Part shown: positions 35,315 through 43,869 of the stretch, in pieces
Position numbering within the stretch: the first letter of the stretch is position 1
How the letters are laid out: each line of letters opens with the position of its first letter
DNA from: Pseudobacter sp051955275
GTDB lineage: Bacteria > Bacteroidota > Bacteroidia > Chitinophagales > Chitinophagaceae
Length of the DNA: 64,000 nucleotides
Assembly (NCBI RefSeq): GCF_051955275.1
Contig: NZ_JBQCGW010000138.1
Span: 1-64,000 of the forward strand
Direction: 5' to 3'
Program-made: the position numbers and the translations under genes
The notes under the pieces: generated by a model
The model's database searches: none
What the model saw: the letters and a program-made list of their open reading frames with translations, nothing else
Told to the model about the DNA's origin: nothing

Positions 35315-36889
35315 TTACTTTTCTCTTAATATATCCATTGTAATGGTGGATGTGCTCTGATTGGGCAGTCCCACCACATTCACGTTGATCACTTTCAGCA
35401 GGATATTCTTAGCCGTACTTCCTCCGGGAGGTGTGGTATTGGCATAGATCAGTGAGTTGGCGGCAAATGTGCTGCTGTTGGGCGCACTGGCCGTTGGCGC
35501 CTGCACACCAGCAAAGAAGGTGGCTGTTGCCAGGTCATCAAAGTTCATAGCATCCAGTTTTGTTCTCACTGCGGTTTCGGCAGCACCGGACAGTACCCGG
35601 TAAGTGGTCTTCGTAAGGGTGGTGGCATTCGGCAGTGGCGGGTCCCAGTTGCCACCGTTACATTTGAAGGTGGTGAGGGTGCCGCTTGAAATGGCCGACG
35701 GATTCTGAAATGCCAGCAGCGGGGTGCTGTTACAGAAGATCGCTATTTCGATCTTCGCATGGAGCGAAGGATCTGCATTGGCATCACATGGACTGATGGT
35801 GGGCCTTCCTGGTTCCCCGATGAAGAAGCAACTGGGAGAAGTGGTGGTGGTATTACCCTGCGCCATCATGGTCACATTCTTCCAGTACCAGAATGGGAGG
35901 ATCTGCGTTGGATTGCTGCCGGCTGTTGTGCCGGTTGCATCACTGGCTTCGATCCTCACGCCCGTTACATCATCCGCAAATGGAAATCCATTTACTTCAA
36001 AACTGTAATTGAACTCATTGGGCTCACTGTTCTCCAGCACTGGTGTGATGGCCTGATACAGGGTATTGCCGCTGGCTTTTACAATATAAGCATTCACGGT
36101 AGTGAGCGCTGTAAATGATTTGATGGTCCCTTTCACTGCCGGCTTGCTATCCGGCAACGCCACTTTCAGTACTGCTGATGCAAAAGTAATCACTGGTTTG
36201 AACGGAATATTTACAAACTGTACAACTTTTTCAGCTTTTAATTGATAAATGTCCACTACCTCGATCTTCAGCTGGCCGGCGCCATCGTTGTACTCATACT
36301 GGTAGTTGAGGGTGAGGTCTTTTGCATTGTTGCCCTCCACGGACCCAACCAGTTCAAAATTGCCGGTGGCATTGTCGTAGATATTCACCTTACTGATACC
36401 CGTAGGCGATGAGAGTTTGCCGGTGATGGCGGTGAGGCCTGTCAGTTGTGGCGTGATCGTTTCCGGTACCTCGGAAATTACGGGTGCGGCAGGATCGAAA
36501 TACCGGATCGCCACGATCTTCTCCAGGTAGGTATTATTATCCTGCACGGCCAGTACTTTTATGCCTTTGGCTCCGATCAGGCTTACGCCCGACCAGGAAG
36601 CGGCCTTCAGGGAAAAATCATAACCCGTAGGCGCATCAGCGGGAAAGTCTACCTGCAGCAGGGTGTCTGTCTTGCCCTGGCGTTGCAGGTAGTAGTAAAT
36701 TGTTTTCAGCTGGATATTGGTGCTCAGGTTGCCGCTCACCGTTTCTTCAGGCTGAAATTTCTTGATGGCGTTATTGTATACATAGTCCTTTGCCGTGAGT
36801 GTGCCTTCGGGCAGCACTGCATCTTTTTTCTTGCACATCACCAGCAGCAGCATTGGCAAAACGGACAATATTCTGATAATCGATTTCAT
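35315..36889 (-). CDS. Surface lipoprotein of the alginate locus, probable glycan-binding protein
   Basis: ATG at 36889 starts a lipoprotein signal (SIIRILSVLPMLLLVMC); an ATG at 36904 adds five residues. The mature protein is built of beta-sandwich repeats of Ig/PKD-like type (SKVNIYDNATGNFELVGSVEG and a similar block after 250). A C-terminal domain of about 170 residues contains Cys and Trp residues (PSCFFIGEPG, NGGNWDPPLP). It follows susD by 17 bases. By position it corresponds to the SusE/SGBP class that helps bind polymer on the cell surface, and alginate is the likely ligand. I do not recognise a named domain for the C-terminal part. Confidence 0.75.
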   Translation of the reverse strand: MKSIIRILSVLPMLLLVMCKKKDAVLPEGTLTAKDYVYNNAIKKFQPEETVSGNLSTNIQLKTIYYYLQRQGKTDTLLQVDFPADAPTGYDFSLKAASWSGVSLIGAKGIKVLAVQDNNTYLEKIVAIRYFDPAAPVISEVPETITPQLTGLTAITGKLSSPTGISKVNIYDNATGNFELVGSVEGNNAKDLTLNYQYEYNDGAGQLKIEVVDIYQLKAEKVVQFVNIPFKPVITFASAVLKVALPDSKPAVKGTIKSFTALTTVNAYIVKASGNTLYQAITPVLENSEPNEFNYSFEVNGFPFADDVTGVRIEASDATGTTAGSNPTQILPFWYWKNVTMMAQGNTTTTSPSCFFIGEPGRPTISPCDANADPSLHAKIEIAIFCNSTPLLAFQNPSAISSGTLTTFKCNGGNWDPPLPNATTLTKTTYRVLSGAAETAVRTKLDAMNFDDLATATFFAGVQAPTASAPNSSTFAANSLIYANTTPPGGSTAKNILLKVINVNVVGLPNQSTSTITMDILREK

Positions 36890-36921
36890 ATGACTGGCGT
36901 TCATGTTTGTAATGAGGTTGA

Positions 36922-38493
36922 CTAATAACCGGGGTTCTGTCCGATCTCCAGTTCATTATTCGTATCCAGCTCGCGCTGCGGAATGGGCAACAGTGGCCTG
37001 GTCTGGAGGTTTGCTTTCAGTTCATCCAGCGGAACTGCAGGTTTGAACCTTTTGTAATGTGCATCGTATTCGGAAGTGTAGTAAGCTTCCATCAGCTCGA
37101 TGAACTTACCGGTACGCAGCAGATCGAATAACCTTTGATTCTCGAAGGCCAGTTCGATGCGGCGTTCTTCCAGCAGTTTGTCCAGGAAGTTAGCGGCAGT
37201 GATCGCTTCAGGACCGGATTCAGGATAGAGATAGAACTGCGCGCTGAAATTACCGGTACCGGGGTAAGTACCCGCTCCTGCCCTCGCACGTACATCGTTG
37301 ATGATATCAACTGCCTCCGGCGAAAAGCCCAGTGCTTCGGCTTTCAGCAACAGCACATCGGAGAAACGGATCACCGGGAAATCATTCTCGGCATCGTTCC
37401 TTACCATTACAGGCGATATGAATTTCTTCACGTATGTCAGTGCATTATAGCGGTCGATGGTCACGGCCTTTCTCTTATCCACAAAGCCGGTGGCAGGTGC
37501 GATGTATTTCGCTTCCATATTGGCGGTGGGGAAATTCAGGCCTGAACCATTGCCATTCACGATGGTGCTGCCGCTGTTGAGGGCTGCAAATGAGTTGGCC
37601 ATGAAATTACCCAGACCGAGCCCCCCTGCCTTGAAGCGGATAGTGAAGATGATCTCCTTGTTCACTTCATTGTTGATGCTGAATACATCGGCATAATTGG
37701 GAAGCAGACCATGACCACTGTTGCTGATCACATCATCCAGCAGGGCCAGTGCTTCTGTCTTCCTGTCTTCATCCAGGTACAGTTTCGCAAGGAGGCTTTT
37801 GGCGGCCCAACTGGTCACCCGGCCCATATCTGCCTGGTTCTGTACGCTGTAGTTGACAGCAGGAATGAAGCTGGCGGCTGCTTTGAGATCGGCTTCTATC
37901 AGTTTATAACAATCTGCAACGGAGGAGCGAGGGATCTTTTTCAATTGTGCAGGCGTCTGCTGGTCCGTGATGATGAACACGCCACCGTAGAGGCGCACCA
38001 GGTTGTAATAATGATGAGCGCGGATAAAAAGCGCTTCTCCGGCCAACTGGCGCCTGAGGCTTTCTTCCATCTGTGCGGTTCCTTCGCCCATCGTTGTTTG
38101 TCCATTGGCGTAAGTAACACCCAGGCTGCGCAGTACATAGTTGGCGCTGCGGATATTCTTGTAAGTGTAGAACCAGTAGTCGTACACCTTGGTATGCGCC
38201 GAATTCTGTAAATACGCGTTGAGGTCGTTCAGCTCGATGTTGGCCACCGATGTACTGTTGGGTGATCCCTGTTTGCTCATGTCTGAACGGAGTTCGGTGA
38301 GCATCCATTCCGTTTCCAGTGGTTTCTGCATGCCATTGTAAACGCCTGTGAGCGCCACTTTCACCTCCTCGTAATTCCGGTAGTAATTTTCTACGCTCAC
38401 ATTGCTTTCCGGCTTCAGGTCAATAAGCTTGTTACAGGCGGTGCTGCCAGTTATCATAAGCCCGATCGGAAGTATATAGTGAAATGCTTTCAT
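36922..38493 (-). CDS. SusD/RagB-family lipoprotein (alginate locus)
   Basis: This 523-residue lipoprotein has its lipobox at ITGSTACN. SusD features are the N-terminal NYYRNYEEVKVALTGVYNGM, the TPR helix AGEALFIRAHHYYNLVRLYG, and the C-terminal ERRIELAFENQRLFDLLRTG with PIPQRELDTNNELEIGQNPGY. It is encoded 22 bases after susC. It should form the lid of the SusC channel and bind oligoalginate at the cell surface. Confidence 0.93.
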   Translation of the reverse strand: MKAFHYILPIGLMITGSTACNKLIDLKPESNVSVENYYRNYEEVKVALTGVYNGMQKPLETEWMLTELRSDMSKQGSPNSTSVANIELNDLNAYLQNSAHTKVYDYWFYTYKNIRSANYVLRSLGVTYANGQTTMGEGTAQMEESLRRQLAGEALFIRAHHYYNLVRLYGGVFIITDQQTPAQLKKIPRSSVADCYKLIEADLKAAASFIPAVNYSVQNQADMGRVTSWAAKSLLAKLYLDEDRKTEALALLDDVISNSGHGLLPNYADVFSINNEVNKEIIFTIRFKAGGLGLGNFMANSFAALNSGSTIVNGNGSGLNFPTANMEAKYIAPATGFVDKRKAVTIDRYNALTYVKKFISPVMVRNDAENDFPVIRFSDVLLLKAEALGFSPEAVDIINDVRARAGAGTYPGTGNFSAQFYLYPESGPEAITAANFLDKLLEERRIELAFENQRLFDLLRTGKFIELMEAYYTSEYDAHYKRFKPAVPLDELKANLQTRPLLPIPQRELDTNNELEIGQNPGY

Positions 38494-38515
38494 GATTGTC
38501 GATTGATAGGTCTGA

Positions 38516-41500
38516 TTAAAAAAGAATATCTACACCCAGTGAAACGGTTCTGCTCATCGGGAAGCCACCGCGCTGGTAGCCATCGATCAGCGGAGTGCCG
38601 TACACACCGCCGGTGGTGCGGGCTTCAGGGTTCACACCACGGTAACCTTTGGCTGTGATGAAGAAGAGGTTCTCCCCTGCTGCATAGAAGCGAACGCTAC
38701 TTAGCTTCAGTCTCTTTACCCATTTTGCAGGTGCGGTATACCCCAGGATCACACTGCGCAAGGCTGCATAGGAACCATCTTCCACTACATAGTCGGTCAG
38801 CATCCAGTCGGAGCCATTGCTGGCATAGGGTGTTTTACCATCTCCGGGATTGGCAGCGCTGATCCAGCGGCCGTTGGTATTATAATTCTTATTGTACCAT
38901 TTCGATTCGTTGTAGAAGGCATCACCATTGAGGATCTGTGCGCCCTGTACACCCTGGATCACCACGTTAAGATCAAAGCCTTTGTACTTCACATTGTTTA
39001 CAAAACCCCAGGTGAAATCAGGGAAAGGAGAACCGAGCACCATCCTGTCCTCTTCATCGATGCGTTTGTCTCCGTTACGGTCAACAAATTTCAGTCCGCC
39101 TGCTACAAAATATTTGGAGAGGGAACTGGTATATCCTGCTGCCTGCGCATCAGCGATCTGCTGGTCTGAAAGCCATACTCCGTCTGTTTTGTAGCCATAG
39201 TACTGTACAGAAGGTGCGCCTGCGAATGCGGCATAGATCTCATTCCTTTCACCATAGTTGAACTGGTGGTCTTCGCCGCCGATATTCAGCAGGGTGTTTT
39301 TATTGGTAGCGAAATTAAGCGAGGTGGACCATTCGATCTTCTTGTTCTTCACGTTGTGTGAGGTGAGCTCCAGCTCCCAGCCTTCGTTCTTCACTTTGCC
39401 GATATTGTTCCAGAACTGGTTGGAACCGGAGAAGCTCATGGTGCCTTGCTTGAAAAGAAGGCGGTCGGTAGTTCCGTTGTAGTACTCGATGCTGGCAGTA
39501 ACACGGTCTTTGAAGATACCGAGGTCGATACCTGCATTGTACTGGAAGGTACGTTCCCAGGTGAGTACGTTGGGCAGAACATCGTTGTTGGCAGCAAGAC
39601 CATTATTCAGTGTACCTGTACCACCACCGAAGGGATAGTTGGCCATATTCAGCAGTTCCAGGTAGGCAAATGGTTCGATGCGGTTATTACCTGTTGCACC
39701 GTAACTGGTGCGGAGTTTCAGGTTGCTGAGCCAGTTCACATTCTCCATGAAAGGCTCGCTGCTTACACGCCAGCCCAGTGAAGCGGCGGGGAACCAGCCG
39801 TATTTCTGTCCGGCAGGAAAATATCCGGAACCATCTGCACGCAGGGAGGCAGACATCAGGTATTTGCCTTTGTAATCGTAGGTAACACGACCGAGATAAC
39901 TCAGCAGCCCAACGGGGATCTTAGTGGTGTAGGTGCCTGCCACATCAAAAGAAGAAGCCTGGTTGAGGGTTTGAATATCATCACTCGGCAGGTTGAGGCC
40001 GGTGATCTGGTTCTCAGTGGTGTTCGTTTTCTGTGCGGTATAGCCCAGCAATCCTGAGAAGTTATGGTCTCCGAATGAAGTGTTGTAGTTGAGTGTATTC
40101 TCCCAGAGCAGGTCGATCATTTTCCGGATCTGTTGTGTGCCGGTGTTCACGTTGCCGTCCTGCCGTGCATTCTTCATAGTGAAAGAGTTGGTTTCCGTCT
40201 GGTTGAAATACGCGCTCACACTGGATTTCAGTTCCAGCCCTTTCAGGATGCTGATGCTCAGATCGGCACCTGTGAGTAAGCGATAATTGTAACTGAACCG
40301 GGAAACCCTGTCTGCAATGGAACGTGGTGTGTTGTTGCTGCTGGAGAATGGAATTACTTTTCCTTCCGTGAGATTAGGCTCGTTGTAGGAGTTGTAGTAA
40401 GAACCATCGGGCAGGTAGCCCTGGTACACCAGGTTGGAGAAGTGGCCGGCCTGCGCCCAGTCGCCCGGACGGATATTCGCCCATGTTGGGTTCTGATTTA
40501 CAAAGGCAGCTGTGGCGGCTGTATGACGGACCGGTAAACCAGAATAGAACCGGTAATAGTCCGTGAAGTTGACGGCAGGTAATTCTGTTTTGGTGTAAGA
40601 CGGGTTGAAGTTGATTCCGAATTTCACAGCCTTGCTCAGGTTACCGTCAATCTTGGCTTTCATATTGATCCGGTCGTACTGGTTGTGGATCATAATGCCC
40701 TGGTCACTCTGATAGTTACCCGAAATATAGTAGCGGATCTCTTTACCTCCTGATACGCCCATCTGCACGTTGTTGAGCCTGGCATCCTGCAGGGCTTCAT
40801 CCTGCCAGTTGGTGCCATCGCCATTACGCAAGGTGTTCTCCACCAGGTAACGGGCGATCTCCTGCGGAGTGATGAGGTTCCTGTTGGCTGCTGTAACCGT
40901 TGGGTCTTTTTCGCGAAGCGCCGCTTCTGCATACATCTTTTGCGTGTACTCGGTGGTAGTCATGATGGGATGCAGTTCGTAGGCCGACTTCACACCGGTA
41001 TACGCTTTCACGGTATAACGCGGCTTGTTGGTTTTGCCGCTCTTGGTAGTGATGATGATCACACCGTTGGCGCCGCGTGAACCATAGATGGCGGCAGAGG
41101 CCGCATCCTTTAGCACTTCAACGGATTCCACGTCGAAGGGATTCACCATACTGAGGCCGTCCGGTACCGGATGGCCGTCCACCACTACCAGCGGGTCTGC
41201 ATTGGCGCTGATGGAACTGAGGCCGCGTACGCGCACTCTTGGACTGGTGCCGGTTTCAGAGCTCAGGTTCTGAATGGTAACACCTGCGATCTTTCCGATC
41301 AGCGCCCTGTCAAGACTGCTGGTGGGGATCTCATCCAGGTTTTCATTTTTCAGTTTGGAGATAGCGCCGGTGAGGTGCGATTTACGTTGTGCGCCATAGC
41401 CGATCACTATCACATCGTCCAGTACCGTTTGTGAGCCTACCAGTTTAATGGAAAGAGAATCCTTTCCACCGATCTCTACCAGCTGGGATTTGTATCCAAC

Positions 41501-41719
41501 GGCAGTGATCATGAGACTGGAGTTTTTGAGACTGGGGACCTTGATGCTGAAACGGCCGTTCTCGTCGGTAGTGGCGTGGGCGTTCTTTCCGCCGGCCACG
41601 CTGATGGTGGCTGCAACCGGAGCGCCGGTTTTGGAGTCTGTAACAATGCCTTTCAGATTTTGGGCCATTGCGCCCAGACTGAGAAAAAGGCAGAGAAGCA
41701 GGAGGTTGAGTTTTCCCAT
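38516..41719 (-). CDS. SusC/RagA-family TonB-linked transporter (alginate locus)
   Basis: This 1067-residue protein has a signal peptide (ending near GAMAQ, residue 20), a CarboxypepD-reg domain (GIVTDSKTGAPVAATISVAG), a TonB-box-like DDVIVIGYGAQRKSHLTGAI and a plug (VESVEVLKDAASAAIYGSRG). The barrel that follows ends in SRTVSLGVDILF. It lacks an STN domain, so it does not signal through a FecR protein; control is expected from the FadR-type regulator. It is first in the alginate operon and would import oligoalginate. Confidence 0.94.
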   Translation of the reverse strand: MGKLNLLLLCLFLSLGAMAQNLKGIVTDSKTGAPVAATISVAGGKNAHATTDENGRFSIKVPSLKNSSLMITAVGYKSQLVEIGGKDSLSIKLVGSQTVLDDVIVIGYGAQRKSHLTGAISKLKNENLDEIPTSSLDRALIGKIAGVTIQNLSSETGTSPRVRVRGLSSISANADPLVVVDGHPVPDGLSMVNPFDVESVEVLKDAASAAIYGSRGANGVIIITTKSGKTNKPRYTVKAYTGVKSAYELHPIMTTTEYTQKMYAEAALREKDPTVTAANRNLITPQEIARYLVENTLRNGDGTNWQDEALQDARLNNVQMGVSGGKEIRYYISGNYQSDQGIMIHNQYDRINMKAKIDGNLSKAVKFGINFNPSYTKTELPAVNFTDYYRFYSGLPVRHTAATAAFVNQNPTWANIRPGDWAQAGHFSNLVYQGYLPDGSYYNSYNEPNLTEGKVIPFSSSNNTPRSIADRVSRFSYNYRLLTGADLSISILKGLELKSSVSAYFNQTETNSFTMKNARQDGNVNTGTQQIRKMIDLLWENTLNYNTSFGDHNFSGLLGYTAQKTNTTENQITGLNLPSDDIQTLNQASSFDVAGTYTTKIPVGLLSYLGRVTYDYKGKYLMSASLRADGSGYFPAGQKYGWFPAASLGWRVSSEPFMENVNWLSNLKLRTSYGATGNNRIEPFAYLELLNMANYPFGGGTGTLNNGLAANNDVLPNVLTWERTFQYNAGIDLGIFKDRVTASIEYYNGTTDRLLFKQGTMSFSGSNQFWNNIGKVKNEGWELELTSHNVKNKKIEWSTSLNFATNKNTLLNIGGEDHQFNYGERNEIYAAFAGAPSVQYYGYKTDGVWLSDQQIADAQAAGYTSSLSKYFVAGGLKFVDRNGDKRIDEEDRMVLGSPFPDFTWGFVNNVKYKGFDLNVVIQGVQGAQILNGDAFYNESKWYNKNYNTNGRWISAANPGDGKTPYASNGSDWMLTDYVVEDGSYAALRSVILGYTAPAKWVKRLKLSSVRFYAAGENLFFITAKGYRGVNPEARTTGGVYGTPLIDGYQRGGFPMSRTVSLGVDILF

Positions 41720-41784
41720 AAAGCAAGCTTGTTTGCATTAGCCGGGGTCAGCCGGTAAATCACAATCGTTTAGTTACCCTTTTA

Positions 41785-41802
41785 AAATTGGTTGACCAAT
41801 TT
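41785..41802. promoter_or_regulatory. Perfect 18-bp palindrome, probable FadR-type operator
   Basis: The sequence AAATTGGTTGACCAATTT is a perfect inverted repeat (8-base arms, 2-base centre). The core TGGT-TG-ACCA matches the consensus of FadR-subfamily regulators. It lies at the expected transcription start of the alginate operon, downstream of the -7 box. A second, weaker copy (GGGTGACCAAATTT, 41805-41818) overlaps the -7 box, and a half-site (TTGGTTA) is at 41850-41856. Confidence 0.7.
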
Positions 41803-41811
41803 CTGGGTGAC

Positions 41812-41842
41812 CAAATTTAGGGAATTTGAATTCCGGCCCAAA
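41812..41842 (-). promoter_or_regulatory. Consensus promoter of the alginate operon
   Basis: On the minus strand TTTG (41842-41839) and TAAATTTG (41819-41812) are separated by exactly 19 bases, a full match to the Bacteroidota -33/-7 consensus. The start codon of susC is at 41719, giving a leader of about 85 bases in which the palindrome at 41785-41802 occupies the first bases. Confidence 0.75.
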
Positions 41843-41960
41843 TTAATTTTTGGTTAGACACACAGTGCTGTGAAAATGAGAAGATAAGATGTGGAAGAAG
41901 GATAAGTGCAGGGAAGTATTTCATTGTATTGCCTGGATGATATGCTCTGGATTAAATAGA

Positions 41961-41968
41961 TATATTTG
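41961..41968 (+). promoter_or_regulatory. Candidate -7 box for the SusR-like regulator gene
   Basis: TATATTTG matches TAnnTTTG exactly and lies 44 bases before the ATG at 42013. No good -33 TTTG is present at 19-21 bases upstream, so the call is weak. Confidence 0.3.
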
Positions 41969-42012
41969 CCAACGAGGATTGGAATGATCCCTAACCGACT
42001 GTTACAATCAAT

Positions 42013-43653
42013 ATGAAACAACTGCTTTTCTGCTTTGCGCTGGTGGCTGCTTTTTTACAGGCCGCCCGGGGAAATAACGATAGACTGTTGACCAGTCTCA
42101 GCAATACCATCCGGCTGACAGCCAGTTATGACCAGGCAAGGATCAAAGAAATAGGCCAGTTGAGAGGGGCTTTACAGTCGCCCGGCCTCAGTCCTGCCGA
42201 ACGTTTCCTGCGACATGAGCGGATCTATGAAGCCTATAAAGTTTTCCATTACGATTCTGCCTATAGTTATGCCATCCGGTTGGTGAAGATCGCCCGGGAA
42301 ATGAACAATCCGGGCCACCTGGCGGCCGCCAACCTGAAACTCAGTTTCATCCTGCTGAGTACAGGTTTGTATAAGGAAACGCATGATTCCCTCAGTTCTT
42401 TGTCGAGGCAACAGGTGCCGGACAGTCTGAAAGGAGATTACTATGCACTCTGGGGCCGGTATTATTATGACGTGGCCGGTTATGCGAACGATCATTTCCA
42501 TTCGGTGGATTATGACCTGCAGGGGAACCGGTACCTGGATTCCTGCCTGCTCTGGTATGCACCCGGTTCATTTGAGCATGTATACTACAGTGGACTGAAG
42601 TATTTCAAGCAGAACAAACAGAAAGAGGCCAGTAGTTTTTTTGAACAGCTGCTGGAAAGCCCCGGTCTTACATATCATCAGTATGCGCTCACTGCCTCCA
42701 CCCAGAGCGGGATCTATTTGCAGAACGGGGATATGGATAAGGGAATTGCCCTGTTGATACAGGCTACCATTGCGGATATCAAATCGTCCACCAAAGAGAC
42801 CGTTGCCATTTTCCACCTGGCGGAACTGCTCTATAAAAAAGGAGACCTGATCCATGCGGCCATGTGTATCGAGAGCGCCATTGCCAATGCGGAATTCTAT
42901 GGAGCCCGGCAGCGTAAGGTGCAGGCCAGTTCAATACTGCCGCTGATCGAAAGTGAGCGTATCAGTGGAATGGAGCAGCAGAAAAGCATCCTGATCAAAT
43001 ACGCCATCGTGGTTACCGTGCTGGTGCTTGCCCTGGTTGCGCTGACCTGGATCATCCTGAAGCAGGTAAAGAAACTGAAGCAGGCGCAGCTGGCTTTACA
43101 GGAATCCAATGCTGCCCAACAAGTGGCGAATGTGCAGTTGCAGGAGAGCAACCAGCGGCTGGCGGTGCTCAATGAGAAGCTGGAAGAAGCGAATAAGATA
43201 CAGGAAGAATATATCGGGCATTTCTTCAATATGGACTCTGAGTTTTACAGCAAGCTCGACAAAATCAAGACCACTATCGAGCAGAAGTTATTGGAAAAGA
43301 GGTATGAAGACATCCGCTTTTTTCTGAACAAGATCGATGCTCGGAAGGAAAAAGAGGAGCTGCTCCTCAGCTTCGACCGGATCTTCCTTAAACTCTTCCC
43401 CAATTTTGTGGCCCAGGTGAATGAATTGCTCCGTCCGGATGAGAAACTTGTTTTGAAGGATGGTGAAATGTTGAACACAGACCTCCGCATATTTGCGCTC
43501 ATGCGACTGGGTGTTTCCGACACAGAAAAGATCGCCAGTGTACTGGAGTACTCGGTAAAGACCATCTATAGTTATAAGTCCAGATTAAAGAACAAAGCCA
43601 TCGTTCCGGTGGAGGAATTTGAACAGCGGATCATGCAGATTAAGGCATTATAG
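42013..43653 (+). CDS. susR: SusR-like membrane-spanning regulator (DUF6377 type) of the starch locus
   Basis: This 546-residue protein has a signal/anchor segment (1-20), a periplasmic TPR-like region to about 320 (HERIYEAYKVFHYDSAYSYA and similar repeats) and a membrane span (YAIVVTVLVLALVALTWIIL, about 327-346). A cytoplasmic coiled coil (about 350-400) leads to a C-terminal helix-turn-helix domain with MRLGVSDTEKIASVLEYSVK and TIYSYKSRLKNKA. This matches the layout of SusR, the maltose sensor that activates the sus genes of Bacteroides thetaiotaomicron. The location immediately before a GH31-susCD-susE-GH13 set supports the same role. Gene symbol is by analogy. Confidence 0.82.
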   Translation: MKQLLFCFALVAAFLQAARGNNDRLLTSLSNTIRLTASYDQARIKEIGQLRGALQSPGLSPAERFLRHERIYEAYKVFHYDSAYSYAIRLVKIAREMNNPGHLAAANLKLSFILLSTGLYKETHDSLSSLSRQQVPDSLKGDYYALWGRYYYDVAGYANDHFHSVDYDLQGNRYLDSCLLWYAPGSFEHVYYSGLKYFKQNKQKEASSFFEQLLESPGLTYHQYALTASTQSGIYLQNGDMDKGIALLIQATIADIKSSTKETVAIFHLAELLYKKGDLIHAAMCIESAIANAEFYGARQRKVQASSILPLIESERISGMEQQKSILIKYAIVVTVLVLALVALTWIILKQVKKLKQAQLALQESNAAQQVANVQLQESNQRLAVLNEKLEEANKIQEEYIGHFFNMDSEFYSKLDKIKTTIEQKLLEKRYEDIRFFLNKIDARKEKEELLLSFDRIFLKLFPNFVAQVNELLRPDEKLVLKDGEMLNTDLRIFALMRLGVSDTEKIASVLEYSVKTIYSYKSRLKNKAIVPVEEFEQRIMQIKAL

Positions 43654-43695
43654 GCCTGTGATCCGTCAGTATTTCAGTCTCTTTTTGTTCTATTA

Positions 43696-43703
43696 TATAT
43701 TTG
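43696..43703 (+). promoter_or_regulatory. Candidate -7 box for the starch operon
   Basis: TATATTTG matches the -7 consensus. TTTC at 43672-43675, 20 bases upstream, could be a weak -33 element. The position between susR and the GH31 gene fits an inducible promoter dependent on SusR, with a leader of about 160 bases. Confidence 0.4.
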
Positions 43704-43869
43704 TGTAATATTTTACACGGCATTCAAAATCAATTCTTTAGTTTCTCATATTCTGCTCTTTTCCTCTATTTTATTTCCATTGGGGTTTTAAAACTTGGCC
43801 TTGACTTTCCACCATCGTTCCTTTACCCTGCACTTATTTCACTAACCCCATCGATTGCTAATGCCATTT

